Assembly: GCA_903772945.1 (NCBI GenBank)
Contig: CAICTM010000157.1
Span: forward strand, 1 to 64,000
DNA from: Seminavis robusta
Taxonomy: Eukaryota > Bacillariophyta > Bacillariophyceae > Naviculales > Naviculaceae
Reading direction: 5' to 3'
Length of the DNA: 64,000 bases
The notes under the pieces are model-generated. The model was given only the letters and a program-made list of their open reading frames with translations. It did not search any database and was not told where the DNA came from. Of this stretch, positions 50,782 to 61,020 are shown piece by piece (position 1 is the first letter of the stretch; each line of letters begins with the position of its first letter). The translations under genes were made by a program, and so were the position numbers.

Positions 50782-52059
50782 ATGATGATGATGGGTAAGG
50801 GTTCCTTCTCTGTGTTGCTGCTCTGCTTTGGGGGCTGCTCTTGTAGCTTATCGGCAGGTTACGTTCCTTCGACTGACCCCGCTCAAAGAAAGCTCTTGCA
50901 ACGGCCAAAGCTTCAAACCGTGGAAGTCACGAAAGTGAAAGGTCCTACTACTACTACTAAAACTAATCGTGTCCGTCTGGACTCTATTTTTCAAACCAAT
51001 CCTTTGGAGAAGTTTCATCAACAGCAGCATCAGAGAAGGATTAAAAACCAAAATGATGAGGTCATTGTGGAGGTCGAGCCTCTCATGGTGGAAGTCGAAG
51101 ATGTTGATGAAGAAGAAGACCCAGTGCCAACGGTTCACATTCCAGACGGCCCCGTGTTCAATGGTCCTAATACTGCCGTGACCCACTATGAGGATGACGA
51201 TCTGCAACGAGGAAGAGAAAAAGAGGAAGGAAGGCAAGCTCTCTTCGAGTCTGCTTCGGCATTCCTGGCCGGCTTCACCGATGTCCTTTGCCTGGCTCAG
51301 TATGGCTGTTTTGTCAACATGATGACCGGGACGCTCCTCAAGATGACCACGGCCATGGCCAACTTTCAAACCGTCGAAGCCCTCGTCCATGCCCTCTTTG
51401 TGGGAAGTTACATGGCCGGTGTCTCCCTCTTTGATTGGGTCAAGACGTCCAATGACGACGACGACAAGGCTGCCCTACGGTGGGTAGCCCCCATTGTCTT
51501 GGCGCTCTTTGCCACGGCCGACTGTGTGGCGCGACAGTGGGCTGGTCCCAAGTTGTTGCAAGTCCCCTTCTTGGCCATGGGGTTCGGGGTGATCAATACA
51601 GCGGCAAGTCATGCCACGGGCAATACCATATTCTTTGCCATGACGGGTCACTTGACCAAACTCACCACTGGTCTTCGGAACACAAAACAACAGGCTGACA
51701 ATGCAGTCATGGCCAGGTCCAAGTCCATTCTTCGTCACTTTTTGATGGGTGGTCTGGTCGCAGCTGTGTTGTCACGCGAGAGACTTTTCTTGTCCAGTGC
51801 GGTGATGTTGCCACCTCTGTGCACGAGTTTGGGGCTCTTGTATGCTGCCCTGTTTGCCTGGTACGCCCCCATCACGGGGGTGATTCCGAGAGCAGTAGCA
51901 CTCGGCAGTACTCTGAGCCGAAAGCTCCGGCGTGCCCTTGGATTGGGTGCCATTGGAAGAGACACGATTGCCGGGCAGCCAGAACTGATTCCAGTTCCCG
52001 TTTTTGTGGACGTGCTACCCACTCCCACAACCAGCAACTACACCTTCAGTGGGTATTAA
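50782..52059 (+). CDS. DUF1275 (YoaK-like) membrane protein
   Basis: The first ATG in frame is at 50782, the first of four Met codons (MMMMGKGSFSV), giving 425 aa. In-frame upstream sequence starts only with GTG. Residues 5-25 are a hydrophobic signal ending in CSLSAGYVP. An acidic linker (EVEDVDEEEDP) follows. From about residue 150 comes the YoaK core: ESASAFLAGFTDVLCLAQYG then FVNMMTGTLLKM (family GxxDa..f...g.F...MTGN), a second helix pair, and the internal repeat INTAASHATGNTIFFAMTGH. About six transmembrane helices are visible. The family function is unknown; transport has been suggested for bacterial relatives. The N-terminal hydrophobic part without a clear Ala-Phe site makes plastid targeting uncertain. 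Convergent with the Ser/Arg-rich gene, 180 bases away. Confidence 0.85.
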   Translation: MMMMGKGSFSVLLLCFGGCSCSLSAGYVPSTDPAQRKLLQRPKLQTVEVTKVKGPTTTTKTNRVRLDSIFQTNPLEKFHQQQHQRRIKNQNDEVIVEVEPLMVEVEDVDEEEDPVPTVHIPDGPVFNGPNTAVTHYEDDDLQRGREKEEGRQALFESASAFLAGFTDVLCLAQYGCFVNMMTGTLLKMTTAMANFQTVEALVHALFVGSYMAGVSLFDWVKTSNDDDDKAALRWVAPIVLALFATADCVARQWAGPKLLQVPFLAMGFGVINTAASHATGNTIFFAMTGHLTKLTTGLRNTKQQADNAVMARSKSILRHFLMGGLVAAVLSRERLFLSSAVMLPPLCTSLGLLYAALFAWYAPITGVIPRAVALGSTLSRKLRRALGLGAIGRDTIAGQPELIPVPVFVDVLPTPTTSNYTFSGY

Positions 52060-52238
52060 AGGCGCTTTCTCCAATTGATTGCAGTTGGATTTTGAAAGAA
52101 AACATAGACAAACTAAATTGGGATAAACTAAAGATAGAAGAATATGCATAACAGTGTTTGTATCTATCTAGTTATTAGGTATCTTGTTGACTTTTAAAAT
52201 ACTGTCTAGCAAGAAACCAGAGCAATGGCTTGGCCAAC

Positions 52239-55200
52239 TTAGGTTCGCGGATGATGATGATGGTCATTCGAAGAATCTGATGCCTGCGAGCTTGGAGCGG
52301 AAGCAGGCAAGACTTTCCTTCCATCATGAAAGAACTTCCGCGACACAACTTTGTTCTTCTTCAGGATCCCCTTCACTTCGCCACTCGTTGCAGCAATTGC
52401 TGATGCGTCCATCGTGTCGGGATCAAAACTGACTCGGCGGTCTTGTCGCTCGCTGGACGAGGAAGAGTGACCGGAAGCCACAATCGCTTTGTCAATGGTT
52501 CGTGTAGGACGCTCACTATGACTTTGTCGAAGTTTTTGGGTACTGGACATACGGGGCTTTGGCTTTCCACCAGTATTTTCCGTGTTTCTTGTCTTGCGAT
52601 CCTGACTCTGGCCACGACTTCCACTACTCTTGAAGCGGTCCGAGTCCGTGCGCTTGTTGCCTTGCAACCGCCCCGTGGCAGCATCTTCTCCGTCCCGAGA
52701 AGGCTTTCCTCTGCTTTCTTTGTCCCTCCCTGTGGAGCTTCTTCTCGAGTGCTCACGGGTGCCACCAGTGTGATTTCTGAAGGAATGCTCTCGGCTTTGG
52801 CTCCTGGGTCTGCTGCTTTGGGTTTTTCGGGTCTTTTGTTTATCACCCTTGCTGGTCCTGTTGCTCTCCTGATTGGAAGTGCGGACTGGTTCGTTGGCGA
52901 GCTCTGACGAAATCAAGTCGCCTTGGATCTCCACGATAGCGTCGTCCTTGTTCTCAGCGGCGTTAATGTGAGCAATCGCCTTGTGACTGGCAAGTCTCCT
53001 CTCGCTGCGTTCGGTACTGTGGCTGCGACTCCTTGAGGAGCTTTTAGGAACTGGTTCCACGTTGCTCGCTATTTGGGTGCTCTGGCTGCCATCCGCCATG
53101 GACACGTCCAATTCGTGATCGTCGGGCTTCTTGTCAGAAGCAACATGTTGTTTAGTTCGATGGAGACGTGCGCTGCCATCGCCGTGGCTTTCGTGGCCTC
53201 TACGGCTTTTTCTAGTTCCACCCCTCACAGCAGCTTCGGCCGTAATCGTTATTTCGGCTTTGGTCTTGTCGTGCACAACAAGCGTGCTATCGCTGACCTG
53301 CCTTCTCATGGTGGCCTTCTTCTTCGTCTTGCTGTCTCTAGCGACGATATCCTCTTCGTCCAAGGTACGACGGAAGTCAAGGTTCCCTGCGCTCTTGTGC
53401 ATCCTTTCGCTGGCTTTTCTACGCGAGGTTGGCTCCCGTCTACTCGCTCTCCTTTCCTTTCGGTCAAGTTGCTTTCCCGGTTCAAGGCTAGTACTTGCGT
53501 TCCTCAAGTTCTCGCCATTGTCTTGCTTGGCGGGAAGCTGGTTTGCATCCGCTGAAAGATTGCTAACACTTTTTCTTCGCCGTACACCCTCTAGACTTCT
53601 GCGCCGACGAATACGCTCCGAATCATTGTGAGTTTGGCTTCTACTGATACTCGGGCCCTTGGCTAATGCGCCCCCGGATCGCGTGCTCTTGCTCTTACTT
53701 CTGCTTCGTTCTCTGTGGTTCAAGTGCTTTGCAGTTTGGTGCAAACGCTCAGTATTCCTTCTGTTGGATCTGTGGTGGTCCCCTGCTTCTCGGAGGTCCC
53801 TGTTCCCAAGACTCTTGCTGCTTCCGTCGTTCATAAGGTGGCGATGGTTCAATCGTTTGCTCTTGCTCTTACTCCTCTCGCGAGTTTCTCGATTGCCGGG
53901 ATGACTTGCTCGATGTTTTGAACGCTTGCTGTTGCTGCTGCTTCGTTTCGCCTGATCGCTTTCACGGCTCTCCTTGCTCGTGCTTCGACTCCGTTCGCGC
54001 CCTTCCTTGGCCTCGAGACGCCGTTCACTCGTGCTGAGTCGCCTTCGGCTCCCTTCTCTTTTGGCCTTGTGGGTTGCAGAGTCTCTCCTACTGTGGCTTT
54101 TGCTCCGTTCGCGCGTTTCAGCTGGTTGCTTTGCGTGTTTACTTGTGCTGCTGCTTCTGCTGCGTTCCCGCGCTTCGGGGAGCTGACTCTCACTGCGACT
54201 CATATGCTTACTGTTACTCTTGCTGCGATCTCGCTTGCTTGTACCGCCAAGTTGGCTGTCGCTGTTTTGCTTGAGGTTTTGTCTGCGGTGTGTCTTTCGT
54301 TTCGTGCTGCCTTCTGTTCGTCTCGATCTTCCTTCTGTTCGTCTGCCGCTCCCATCCTTCATCTTGGTGGCACCGCTGCGAGCATGTCCAGCGTGATCTC
54401 CATTCGTTGTACTGCTTCGCTTGCGAGAGCTCCGGCTCCTTCCTCGTCTTGACCCGCTGCCAACGCTTCTTTCGGCGAGAGGCACATCAATGGGCACATT
54501 AGAGGGCTCCAAAAACAACGTGGGTCGACGAAGAGGCATTTTGCGAGGATAAGGACTTGCGGGAAACCCCGGCTGTGTTGGTGTAGCCATCAAGGAGTTC
54601 AGAAGCTCATCAAAGAAGTCCGTGCCATCCAGGAGCTCGTCCAATTTCCCAGCGTTGTCAACCGACCTTCGTTCTTCCTTTTGAAGATCAGACATGGATT
54701 GACCTCGTAAAAGGCCGGAGGGGCGCTTAAGCTTCTTCTTCTTCTCCATTTCTCTTTTCTTCACCTTGGCTTTGATATCGAAGACGGCAGTGTCGTCCAA
54801 CGAGGAAGGAGAACCATCGGTGTTCTGTGACACAACCACATTCGAGAAGCTAAACTTGAAATCAGGCGTCGCCGTGAACGAGTCTTCGGCCGCGTCCCGG
54901 AGGAGCTCCGCGGGATCAATCGACGGTTCCACTTCTTCTGTCAATGCCGACGGCGTTTCTTGTATGGCATGGTCTTCCTGTGTCGTCACCATGAAGTTGT
55001 GCAACAAATCGTCCTTCTCGGTCAAGGGCAGCCCTTTGCCTTTCTTGATATCAAAGTTTTTCAAAGACTTTTCAACCTCAGCCATGAGTTCTGATCCACT
55101 CTTATTGACAAGAGGGGTGACGGAGTCTTCTTGTGCCATTTCCAGCAGGATCGAATCGCCTTCGGCTTTCTGGTCGCTACTTTCCTCTTTGACAAATTGC

Positions 55201-57116
55201 GGCTCAACATGCCCTTGCTCCTGAGGTTCTTCAGGTTCCATCATTGCGACCAAGTAGGGAGGCATGTCTTCTTCTTCGTCTGCCTCGTCACTGCCATCAG
55301 ATTCAGTGTCGTCCTCGTCTTGCTCCCCGTCGTCGTCAACATCAAAATCACCCAGCTCCTTGGACGACGCTTGACTCACAAAGCTCTCCCTCAGACCCGA
55401 TTTGGATCCCCATCCATTGACGGAATCGCTCGTATGGCGATGCACTACTCGCTTGTGCAGCATTGCTCTCAAACCTCCTTCTTCCTCGTCATCGCTTCCA
55501 TTCTGTGCACTGTCTTGCAATGCTTGACCAATGGAATCACCATCTTCCTTGTTCTTCTTGGCATCTTCTTCTTGCTCTTCTTCTTCTGGTGCCGACAACA
55601 AGGAAACTTGCGCCTCTTCTTGTTTGGTCTCCTTCTTTTCGGACTTTGCGACTTCTGGAGATTCCTTTTTGGTTCGTTTCTTGCGAGCAATTGGCTTTTT
55701 GTTCCTCTTGTTCTGCTTGGTCTTTTTGATGCGCTTGGGAAGCAGTGCTTCTTGATCGTCGTCGTCAAGGTCGTCTTCTACCTTGGAGTTATGGTTGTTG
55801 TCCTCGCCCGACAGAACAATTTGCAATTCTCCCGACGCCGCCTTGCGGGCATGAATATCATCCAGCACCGACATGAGAAATGCATCGCCCGGTACCGTTG
55901 GCACCGCGGCATCCTCTTGTTGCACATGAATCAACTTTTGAGAACGAGATCTGGGAGCCGATCGAGCCCTTGGTTTGTAGCTGCTGTTGCTGGTTGTCCT
56001 GGACAGCGCTTTGTTGGTGGTTTTGTTGGTGTTTCCAGTCTTGGCGGTATGCGCATCGGAGGCATCATGATGTGTGTCGTCTTCTTTGCTGGCAGCGGGC
56101 GTAATGGTGGTGGGTGTCCGCATCCTTCGATACTGTTGTTTGTGACGCCGCCGCAGTCTTGGGTTGGCCGATTGCTGTTCTGGCATGGATGCATGTCCCT
56201 TGGCTTTGGACATTTTCTTTTTGTTTCTGCGTCGTCGTTCGAGGCGCCGTTGCATCGACGGGGATTTGCTGCGTTCTTCTTCTCCCGAACTAGACGAGGA
56301 CGAGTCTTTGTAGACGTCGTCGTCGTCATCATCGTCAGCATCATTGTTGTCATCGACAAAGAGAATATCGTCCAGAGAGGTGGTACTGGCAATGGACGCC
56401 AATCGTTGATGCCGGCGAACCTTTGCGCTACTGGAACCCGGTTTGGGAGACAAGTTCATGGGTGCCACAGTGTTGAGGAATAGGCGCATACTGGCACCCA
56501 TGAACTTTTTGGTGAGATTGTTGGATGATGATTGCTTGGGGCTGTGAGGTGCTGCCTTTTCGGGGCTGCTGTCGGGTTTGTGTTGTGGCGGTGAACTGTC
56601 CAAAGCAGCGTCGTTGTGGGTTCCCACGGGAATGCTCGTTCCAGAATGTGTGCTGTGAATGTTGGTGAGATGGCTGGTGGTGCTTTCATTGTCTCCTCCT
56701 CCTCGAAAGACCAGATTGGTGCGGGAAAACACCGACTCATCGTTGGACACCATTCTTCGTAGAGCACCCTTCACTTTGCCTCGTAATCCCTTGCGTTTGG
56801 CATTACCGCCACTGTGTGGCAACGTCGTCGTGTTGGGATTCAAATAGGGAGCAAACTCGGCGGCGTCGCGTGCTCGAGTGGGTACGATTCTGTCCAGTGA
56901 TACTCCCAAGGACGGTGTGGCGGCACTGCTGTCCATGTCGGTGCTGATGCCAATCTCTGGCATGGAAGCCATCAGCGCGGTGGTTGTCTCATGCTTGTTC
57001 CTCTTGCCGCCTCTGCTGCTCCGTGCATGCCGCCCAAACAACAACGGCGTCTGCTGCTGCTCCAATGACGGAGAGGAAGGCAGCACAGCGGACAGTTCGG
57101 GAGCTGAAATATTCAT
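52239..57116 (-). CDS. Very large disordered Ser/Arg-repeat protein
   Basis: Frame of 1,625 codons from the ATG at 57116 (upstream in-frame start only TTG). No globular family was recognised. The first 400 residues are Ser/Thr/Arg-rich with basic patches (KGLRGKVKGALRRMVSN, RRLERRRRNKKKMSKAK). About 400-700 is strongly acidic with Lys runs (KKTKQNKRNKKPIARKKR). About 820-870 contains a denser, possibly folded patch (LDELLDGTDFFDELLNSLMA). About 890-1500 is an array of RERSRSxSK-like units (RDRSKSNSK, RERSRSSSTSK, RERSKSHSR, RERSKSKSK) resembling SR-type splicing-factor or SRRM tails. The end has RRVSFDPDTM, a PP1-docking-like RVxF motif, and VKGILKKNK. A nuclear, phosphorylation-rich scaffold is inferred. 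The frame is uninterrupted despite the low complexity, supporting real coding. Confidence 0.8.
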   Translation of the reverse strand: MNISAPELSAVLPSSPSLEQQQTPLLFGRHARSSRGGKRNKHETTTALMASMPEIGISTDMDSSAATPSLGVSLDRIVPTRARDAAEFAPYLNPNTTTLPHSGGNAKRKGLRGKVKGALRRMVSNDESVFSRTNLVFRGGGDNESTTSHLTNIHSTHSGTSIPVGTHNDAALDSSPPQHKPDSSPEKAAPHSPKQSSSNNLTKKFMGASMRLFLNTVAPMNLSPKPGSSSAKVRRHQRLASIASTTSLDDILFVDDNNDADDDDDDDVYKDSSSSSSGEEERSKSPSMQRRLERRRRNKKKMSKAKGHASMPEQQSANPRLRRRHKQQYRRMRTPTTITPAASKEDDTHHDASDAHTAKTGNTNKTTNKALSRTTSNSSYKPRARSAPRSRSQKLIHVQQEDAAVPTVPGDAFLMSVLDDIHARKAASGELQIVLSGEDNNHNSKVEDDLDDDDQEALLPKRIKKTKQNKRNKKPIARKKRTKKESPEVAKSEKKETKQEEAQVSLLSAPEEEEQEEDAKKNKEDGDSIGQALQDSAQNGSDDEEEGGLRAMLHKRVVHRHTSDSVNGWGSKSGLRESFVSQASSKELGDFDVDDDGEQDEDDTESDGSDEADEEEDMPPYLVAMMEPEEPQEQGHVEPQFVKEESSDQKAEGDSILLEMAQEDSVTPLVNKSGSELMAEVEKSLKNFDIKKGKGLPLTEKDDLLHNFMVTTQEDHAIQETPSALTEEVEPSIDPAELLRDAAEDSFTATPDFKFSFSNVVVSQNTDGSPSSLDDTAVFDIKAKVKKREMEKKKKLKRPSGLLRGQSMSDLQKEERRSVDNAGKLDELLDGTDFFDELLNSLMATPTQPGFPASPYPRKMPLRRPTLFLEPSNVPIDVPLAERSVGSGSRRGRSRSSRKRSSTTNGDHAGHARSGATKMKDGSGRRTEGRSRRTEGSTKRKTHRRQNLKQNSDSQLGGTSKRDRSKSNSKHMSRSESQLPEARERSRSSSTSKHAKQPAETRERSKSHSRRDSATHKAKREGSRRRLSTSERRLEAKEGRERSRSTSKESRESDQAKRSSSNSKRSKHRASHPGNRETRERSKSKSKRLNHRHLMNDGSSKSLGNRDLREAGDHHRSNRRNTERLHQTAKHLNHRERSRSKSKSTRSGGALAKGPSISRSQTHNDSERIRRRRSLEGVRRRKSVSNLSADANQLPAKQDNGENLRNASTSLEPGKQLDRKERRASRREPTSRRKASERMHKSAGNLDFRRTLDEEDIVARDSKTKKKATMRRQVSDSTLVVHDKTKAEITITAEAAVRGGTRKSRRGHESHGDGSARLHRTKQHVASDKKPDDHELDVSMADGSQSTQIASNVEPVPKSSSRSRSHSTERSERRLASHKAIAHINAAENKDDAIVEIQGDLISSELANEPVRTSNQESNRTSKGDKQKTRKTQSSRPRSQSREHSFRNHTGGTREHSRRSSTGRDKESRGKPSRDGEDAATGRLQGNKRTDSDRFKSSGSRGQSQDRKTRNTENTGGKPKPRMSSTQKLRQSHSERPTRTIDKAIVASGHSSSSSERQDRRVSFDPDTMDASAIAATSGEVKGILKKNKVVSRKFFHDGRKVLPASAPSSQASDSSNDHHHHPRT

Positions 57117-58170
57117 GTTGCTTACCACCAACTAACTATCCAGTAGAAATTGTGGGATGGGATGAGACAGCCGTTCGAATTGTTTTGTGAGTTGCCAAAG
57201 AAACCCTTGTGTGGGAATTAAAGCTGACCAGCTCACCGGTACTCTAGTAACAGCTATTAGTAATAAATGCTAACAATCTATTCTTGTGTCAGCGCTGAGC
57301 CTGCACAGGAAATGCGGCTAACTCAGGGCGTAGCTATGGATGAGATGCTATGCATTGATGATGATCCAGTTGCTGGTTATTATGCCAGCATCTTTCGGTT
57401 GTTGGACTTGTTTGTTGTTGATGGCACTTGAAAAATTGTGGCAACTCTGGAATTCGCCCTTTTGGAAACTGTATGTTGCTTTGGACGAGCTTTTAGAAGT
57501 CACTTTAGCGCTTTTAGTACACAAAAGAACTTCCCAGACAGTTCAAATAAATGTCAAAGACTCCATATTTGTCACAAGATCTTAATCACGGGTTTCCTTC
57601 TGTACCTCTACTTTAAGTAAGTCCCTTCTTGAATCTTGTTCGCAGAAGACGCTTTTACCACCCTCCTAAGAGTACGGTACTCGAGCTGAAGTGACCCACT
57701 GGTTCTTTCTTTCATATATACGGTAAAGAATTCACGCGAAGAGCACGGTCGCCATCAAGACACAACCCGTCCCACACGCATGTCAGTCACTGCACAAGAG
57801 CTACACAAGTCTGGGAGTCAAGTCGAGTCGAGTCGTAGCAAAGCCAACTTGAGCACCTTCGCCCGCTACATGTACTTGCCATGAACTCTCTACAAGTAGG
57901 AGTGCTGGAGTTTACCGTGCCTCTATACGGAGGAATGGAAGCACATCCAAGAGCCACCAAAGACTTTCCGGTACTATTTAATACTAGTACTAGCTAGTAG
58001 CATAATCAGGATCAGGAGAACCGACTGGCTGAAGAATCGAATCATACAAGAATCGGGACAATGCCATGGCCAGCGCAGAGTCCGAGTAGCCAGCCAAGCA
58101 ACCAATAATGTATGCGAGGTTTATTTTAAAAGTGCTGCCTGCAGCGGTGCTTCCAGCATGTCCAGAGCAT

Positions 58171-58190
58171 ACCGGTACCATACCGGTATC
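58171..58190. repeat. 20-base palindromic word, copy 1
   Basis: The sequence accggtaccataccggtatc occurs here and again, identically, at 58520-58539. Each half contains the self-complementary ACCGGT core. Confidence 0.85.
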
Positions 58191-58519
58191 TACATGCTGT
58201 CAAAGCGCGCTGGTGCGGATTGGCTGCGACGTTGGTTGCTCACAAAGGAGCCGCTCAAGAAGGACAGCCAGCCACTAAAGCCACGGCAGTGCATTTGCCA
58301 ATAATGATTTAAAGGTGAGTAAATCGATTCATACAATCATAGCAAACAGTGACTGAACTGTTACAGCTCAGATTTCACTAGTCTGTGTTCTTGGCTCTGG
58401 CTAGCAGCCACCTGCATGACATTGTACATCGTAGACTTTTCTGTCTTTCCAGAGTTACAACATAATCTGCCACGTCTCAAGCTCCAATGCTCCAATGACC
58501 AAATTTCCTGCTACCCACT

Positions 58520-58539
58520 ACCGGTACCATACCGGTATC
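58520..58539. repeat. 20-base palindromic word, copy 2
   Basis: Identical to 58171-58190. The flanking sequences are not obviously alike. Confidence 0.85.
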
Positions 58540-58915
58540 CACAACCAAAACATAAAGTAACTTCCGTGTCAAACCACCTAGTCAACGAAGGTCATCGGAT
58601 CATTACTCGGCCGGTAGATCTAGACTACTGTACATTGTAGACGCATCGGAAGTCGAAGGTTCAACGCTCGTCCTAATACGCTCAAGCGGACGCTTGCAGG
58701 GATGTTGGAGGAGGCAGGAATGGCGATTGTACATACCGTAGACTACAGTCGAATCAAACCTGCAGCCAGAGTCATAGCGAGCAGACAAGCAGCTGCTGGT
58801 TCAATCTAAGCCATCTTGTCGCTTGTTTTTACAACTGGCAGACAGGAAAGCAGGAAAGGCGGGTGAGCGAAACTCCTCTGGAGTAGATAGATCCTGCTCC
58901 CTCTGAGCTGGGGAG

Positions 58916-59275
58916 ATGAGAGTCATGACGCAGGTTGCCCTTGACCACCGTAGATGCTTCCAACAGGAAGCTATCAGCCATCAGCCAGTAGTGTTCGCCG
59001 TGAAACATTTGAACATTTCAGTCAGATTCGTGGTTACAACTGAAGAAAAAGTGAGACGCAAGTCATCATCTCAGTTGCTGTCCTATTACGGGCAACCCAC
59101 TGATGATGACCTGGGCCCAATATCTCAGTTGCTCTCCTATTACGGGCAACCCACTGATGATGACCTGGGCCCAATAGCTACAGCAGCATTTTCTGAAGGC
59201 AACAACAGCAGTGTCGTCTCTTTTAGCATCTCACAGGTCACAGCCCTCTTAAAACTCATCTCTACAAAGCAATAA
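58916..59275 (+). CDS. Possible small protein with an 18-residue tandem repeat
   Basis: Open frame of 119 codons. Its only distinctive feature is a tandem pair of an 18-residue unit, QLLSYYGQPTDDDLGPIS, encoded by the 54-base repeat at 59069-59176. The unit length is a multiple of three and the composition of the repeat and its downstream acidic/Ser part is protein-like. The N-terminal half is unremarkable and no family was recognised. It could equally be the remnant of a larger gene or a chance frame over a minisatellite. There is no splice or start-context support. Confidence 0.3.
   Translation: MRVMTQVALDHRRCFQQEAISHQPVVFAVKHLNISVRFVVTTEEKVRRKSSSQLLSYYGQPTDDDLGPISQLLSYYGQPTDDDLGPIATAAFSEGNNSSVVSFSISQVTALLKLISTKQ
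59069..59176. repeat. 54-base tandem repeat, two near-identical copies
   Basis: Unit 1 is 59069-59122 and unit 2 is 59123-59176, differing at one base (ttgctgtcc against ttgctctcc). This near-identity points to a recent duplication. Confidence 0.92.
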
Positions 59276-61020
59276 GACTATGACGGAGAAAAATAACTGC
59301 CATGACAGGACTTCCCTGGCATCTCTTTTTCGTTCAGGATGCATTGTGGAAAGTGGAAAGGTAAAGGAAGAGTTAGCCTGTATAAAGACAATAGCCTCCG
59401 GGACTTAAACATTCTCCTTCTTATGCCCCCTTTCCCCCTTTCCAGGCTTAATGAATGAACTGTTGTAAGCTCGATAGCTCACGTGCAAGCTGCCATATAA
59501 CAAACGAACGCTGTTCTTAATAGAGGCTGTTTGCATTGACACTTTCTTTTAAGATGTCGCGTATTCCTTTCTACGAAAGATCCCATTTTCAAATTGGGCG
59601 TGTTAGTATGCATAGGAGAGAGTAAAGCTCCCGGTACCAGACTCGACTCTACTGTGAGCTGTGAGTAACGTCGAGAGCATTCAAGTACGTACCAGCAAAA
59701 ACGTGACTAGGTAGTACTCCGAGGCACAACACTGTGGAACTGGTGCGCAACGGTCAGAACATACCTTATACCTTGACTATTAGATACTATGACAATGAGC
59801 GGAAGCTCACCTCACCAATTGCTTGCTTGCTAGCTTTTTTGGCACCCTTTGGCTACGGTAGTAGCTAGCTATGATAATTGCCGGTCTTGCTACTGACATG
59901 GATTTGGGTTAAGTTTCCGCTCAGTTGTGCGACGGAAGCGCAGACTAATTACCTTACATGTTTTTGCAAAGGGAGCTGACGCGCAATACAGTACTTCGCG
60001 CGCCCTGCGGCATCCTTTTCCCTGCTGAAGCAAGCAGTGTAGTTTGAGTATTCAACTTGCCAGGTAAGCGAGGAAGACTCATGGTTTCACCTGGTAGGTA
60101 CCTCCTAGCTACCGGTACGTACGGCAACAAAAGAGTCAGAACCTAGTTTCCTCTTTTTGCTAAAAAGTTGGCTCGTTCTCAAAATCTTTTCTGTTTCTCA
60201 AAGTTTTGGTGGCCATTGGATAGATTGCTGTTATGATGGCTACATGTAGTCATCTCTGAATTATACCGTACCGGTAACTCGATCGAGGAGGGCGCAACGT
60301 CTCCCAGATTACGAGTTGTTCCTCCTTCACAGATTTCCTTGATCCTTGCTACCAGTACCCTCTGTCTTTCAGGTGTTGTACGCATGCATGGAACATAAAT
60401 TTTTTGAGCAATACATGTAATACTATAGTTTCTAAACACCAAAGTAGAACTGCATCAATCTTCAAAATGTGTATTCGGATGCAAGGAACTCGAACGATGC
60501 GTGTAAGTTCTGCTGTTGCAAAAGCTTTTTACAACAGGGTCGCGAAAATACGAGTAGAAAAGGCGTGGAGATGCAGGAAGCGATGTGAACCTGGTGCTTG
60601 CTGTACACAGTGCGAACTGTGCGAATGCTACACGCCTCAGCGTTGATGTACAAAGACAAGTAACTGTGTTTGATGAATGAATCGAATCATTGACTGCTCA
60701 TCTATCTTTCTTATAGCAGTACCGTACCATCCATCGATCGATCGATAGACATGAACATGGCAAGCTGTTGTCGATATTTATACCAGTAGTAGTAGTAGTG
60801 TGAGCGAAACAACAACTGGCTAGAGCTTCAATCCAATTGACGGATCACCCATAGCACCTTCAATCGAATCGAATCCTTTCCGTTGATTCGATTCCCGTAG
60901 TTTAGGTGAAGTGAAGTGTACCAGTTACACAAAGCCGCCAGCTTCTATCGCGTAGGAAGTGCAGCAAAACCAGAACGATTGCATTCCGTCCACTCAACAA
61001 GAGCTTACGATACGAGAAAG
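59276..61020. other. Intergenic upstream of the terminal gene
   Basis: No gene recognised. It holds a gatcgatcgat run near 60735, an agtagtagtagtag run near 60788, CTAG words near 59825-59870, and repeated tcgaatcgaatc/gattcgattc words at about 60860-60895 that form an imperfect inverted repeat some 150 bases before the terminal ATG. Confidence 0.5.

Larger units (their letters stand above)
57117..58915. other. Long intergenic region
   Basis: No convincing gene. Three related short phrases gtacat(c/t)gtagac / gtacataccgtagac lie at about 58424, 58630 and 58727. Palindromic ACCGGTAC words are frequent. Confidence 0.5.

Noticed and set aside
52443-56483. Long hydrophobic plus-strand frames of 114-450 codons
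   Set aside because: They are antisense readings of Ser/Arg/Lys/Glu codons, which turn into Leu/Phe/Ser-rich false membrane proteins.
60860-60895. Inverted repeat of tcgaatcgaatc-type words as an origin or terminator
   Set aside because: It is imperfect and similar words occur elsewhere (near 40790 and 60672), so no specific function can be supported.
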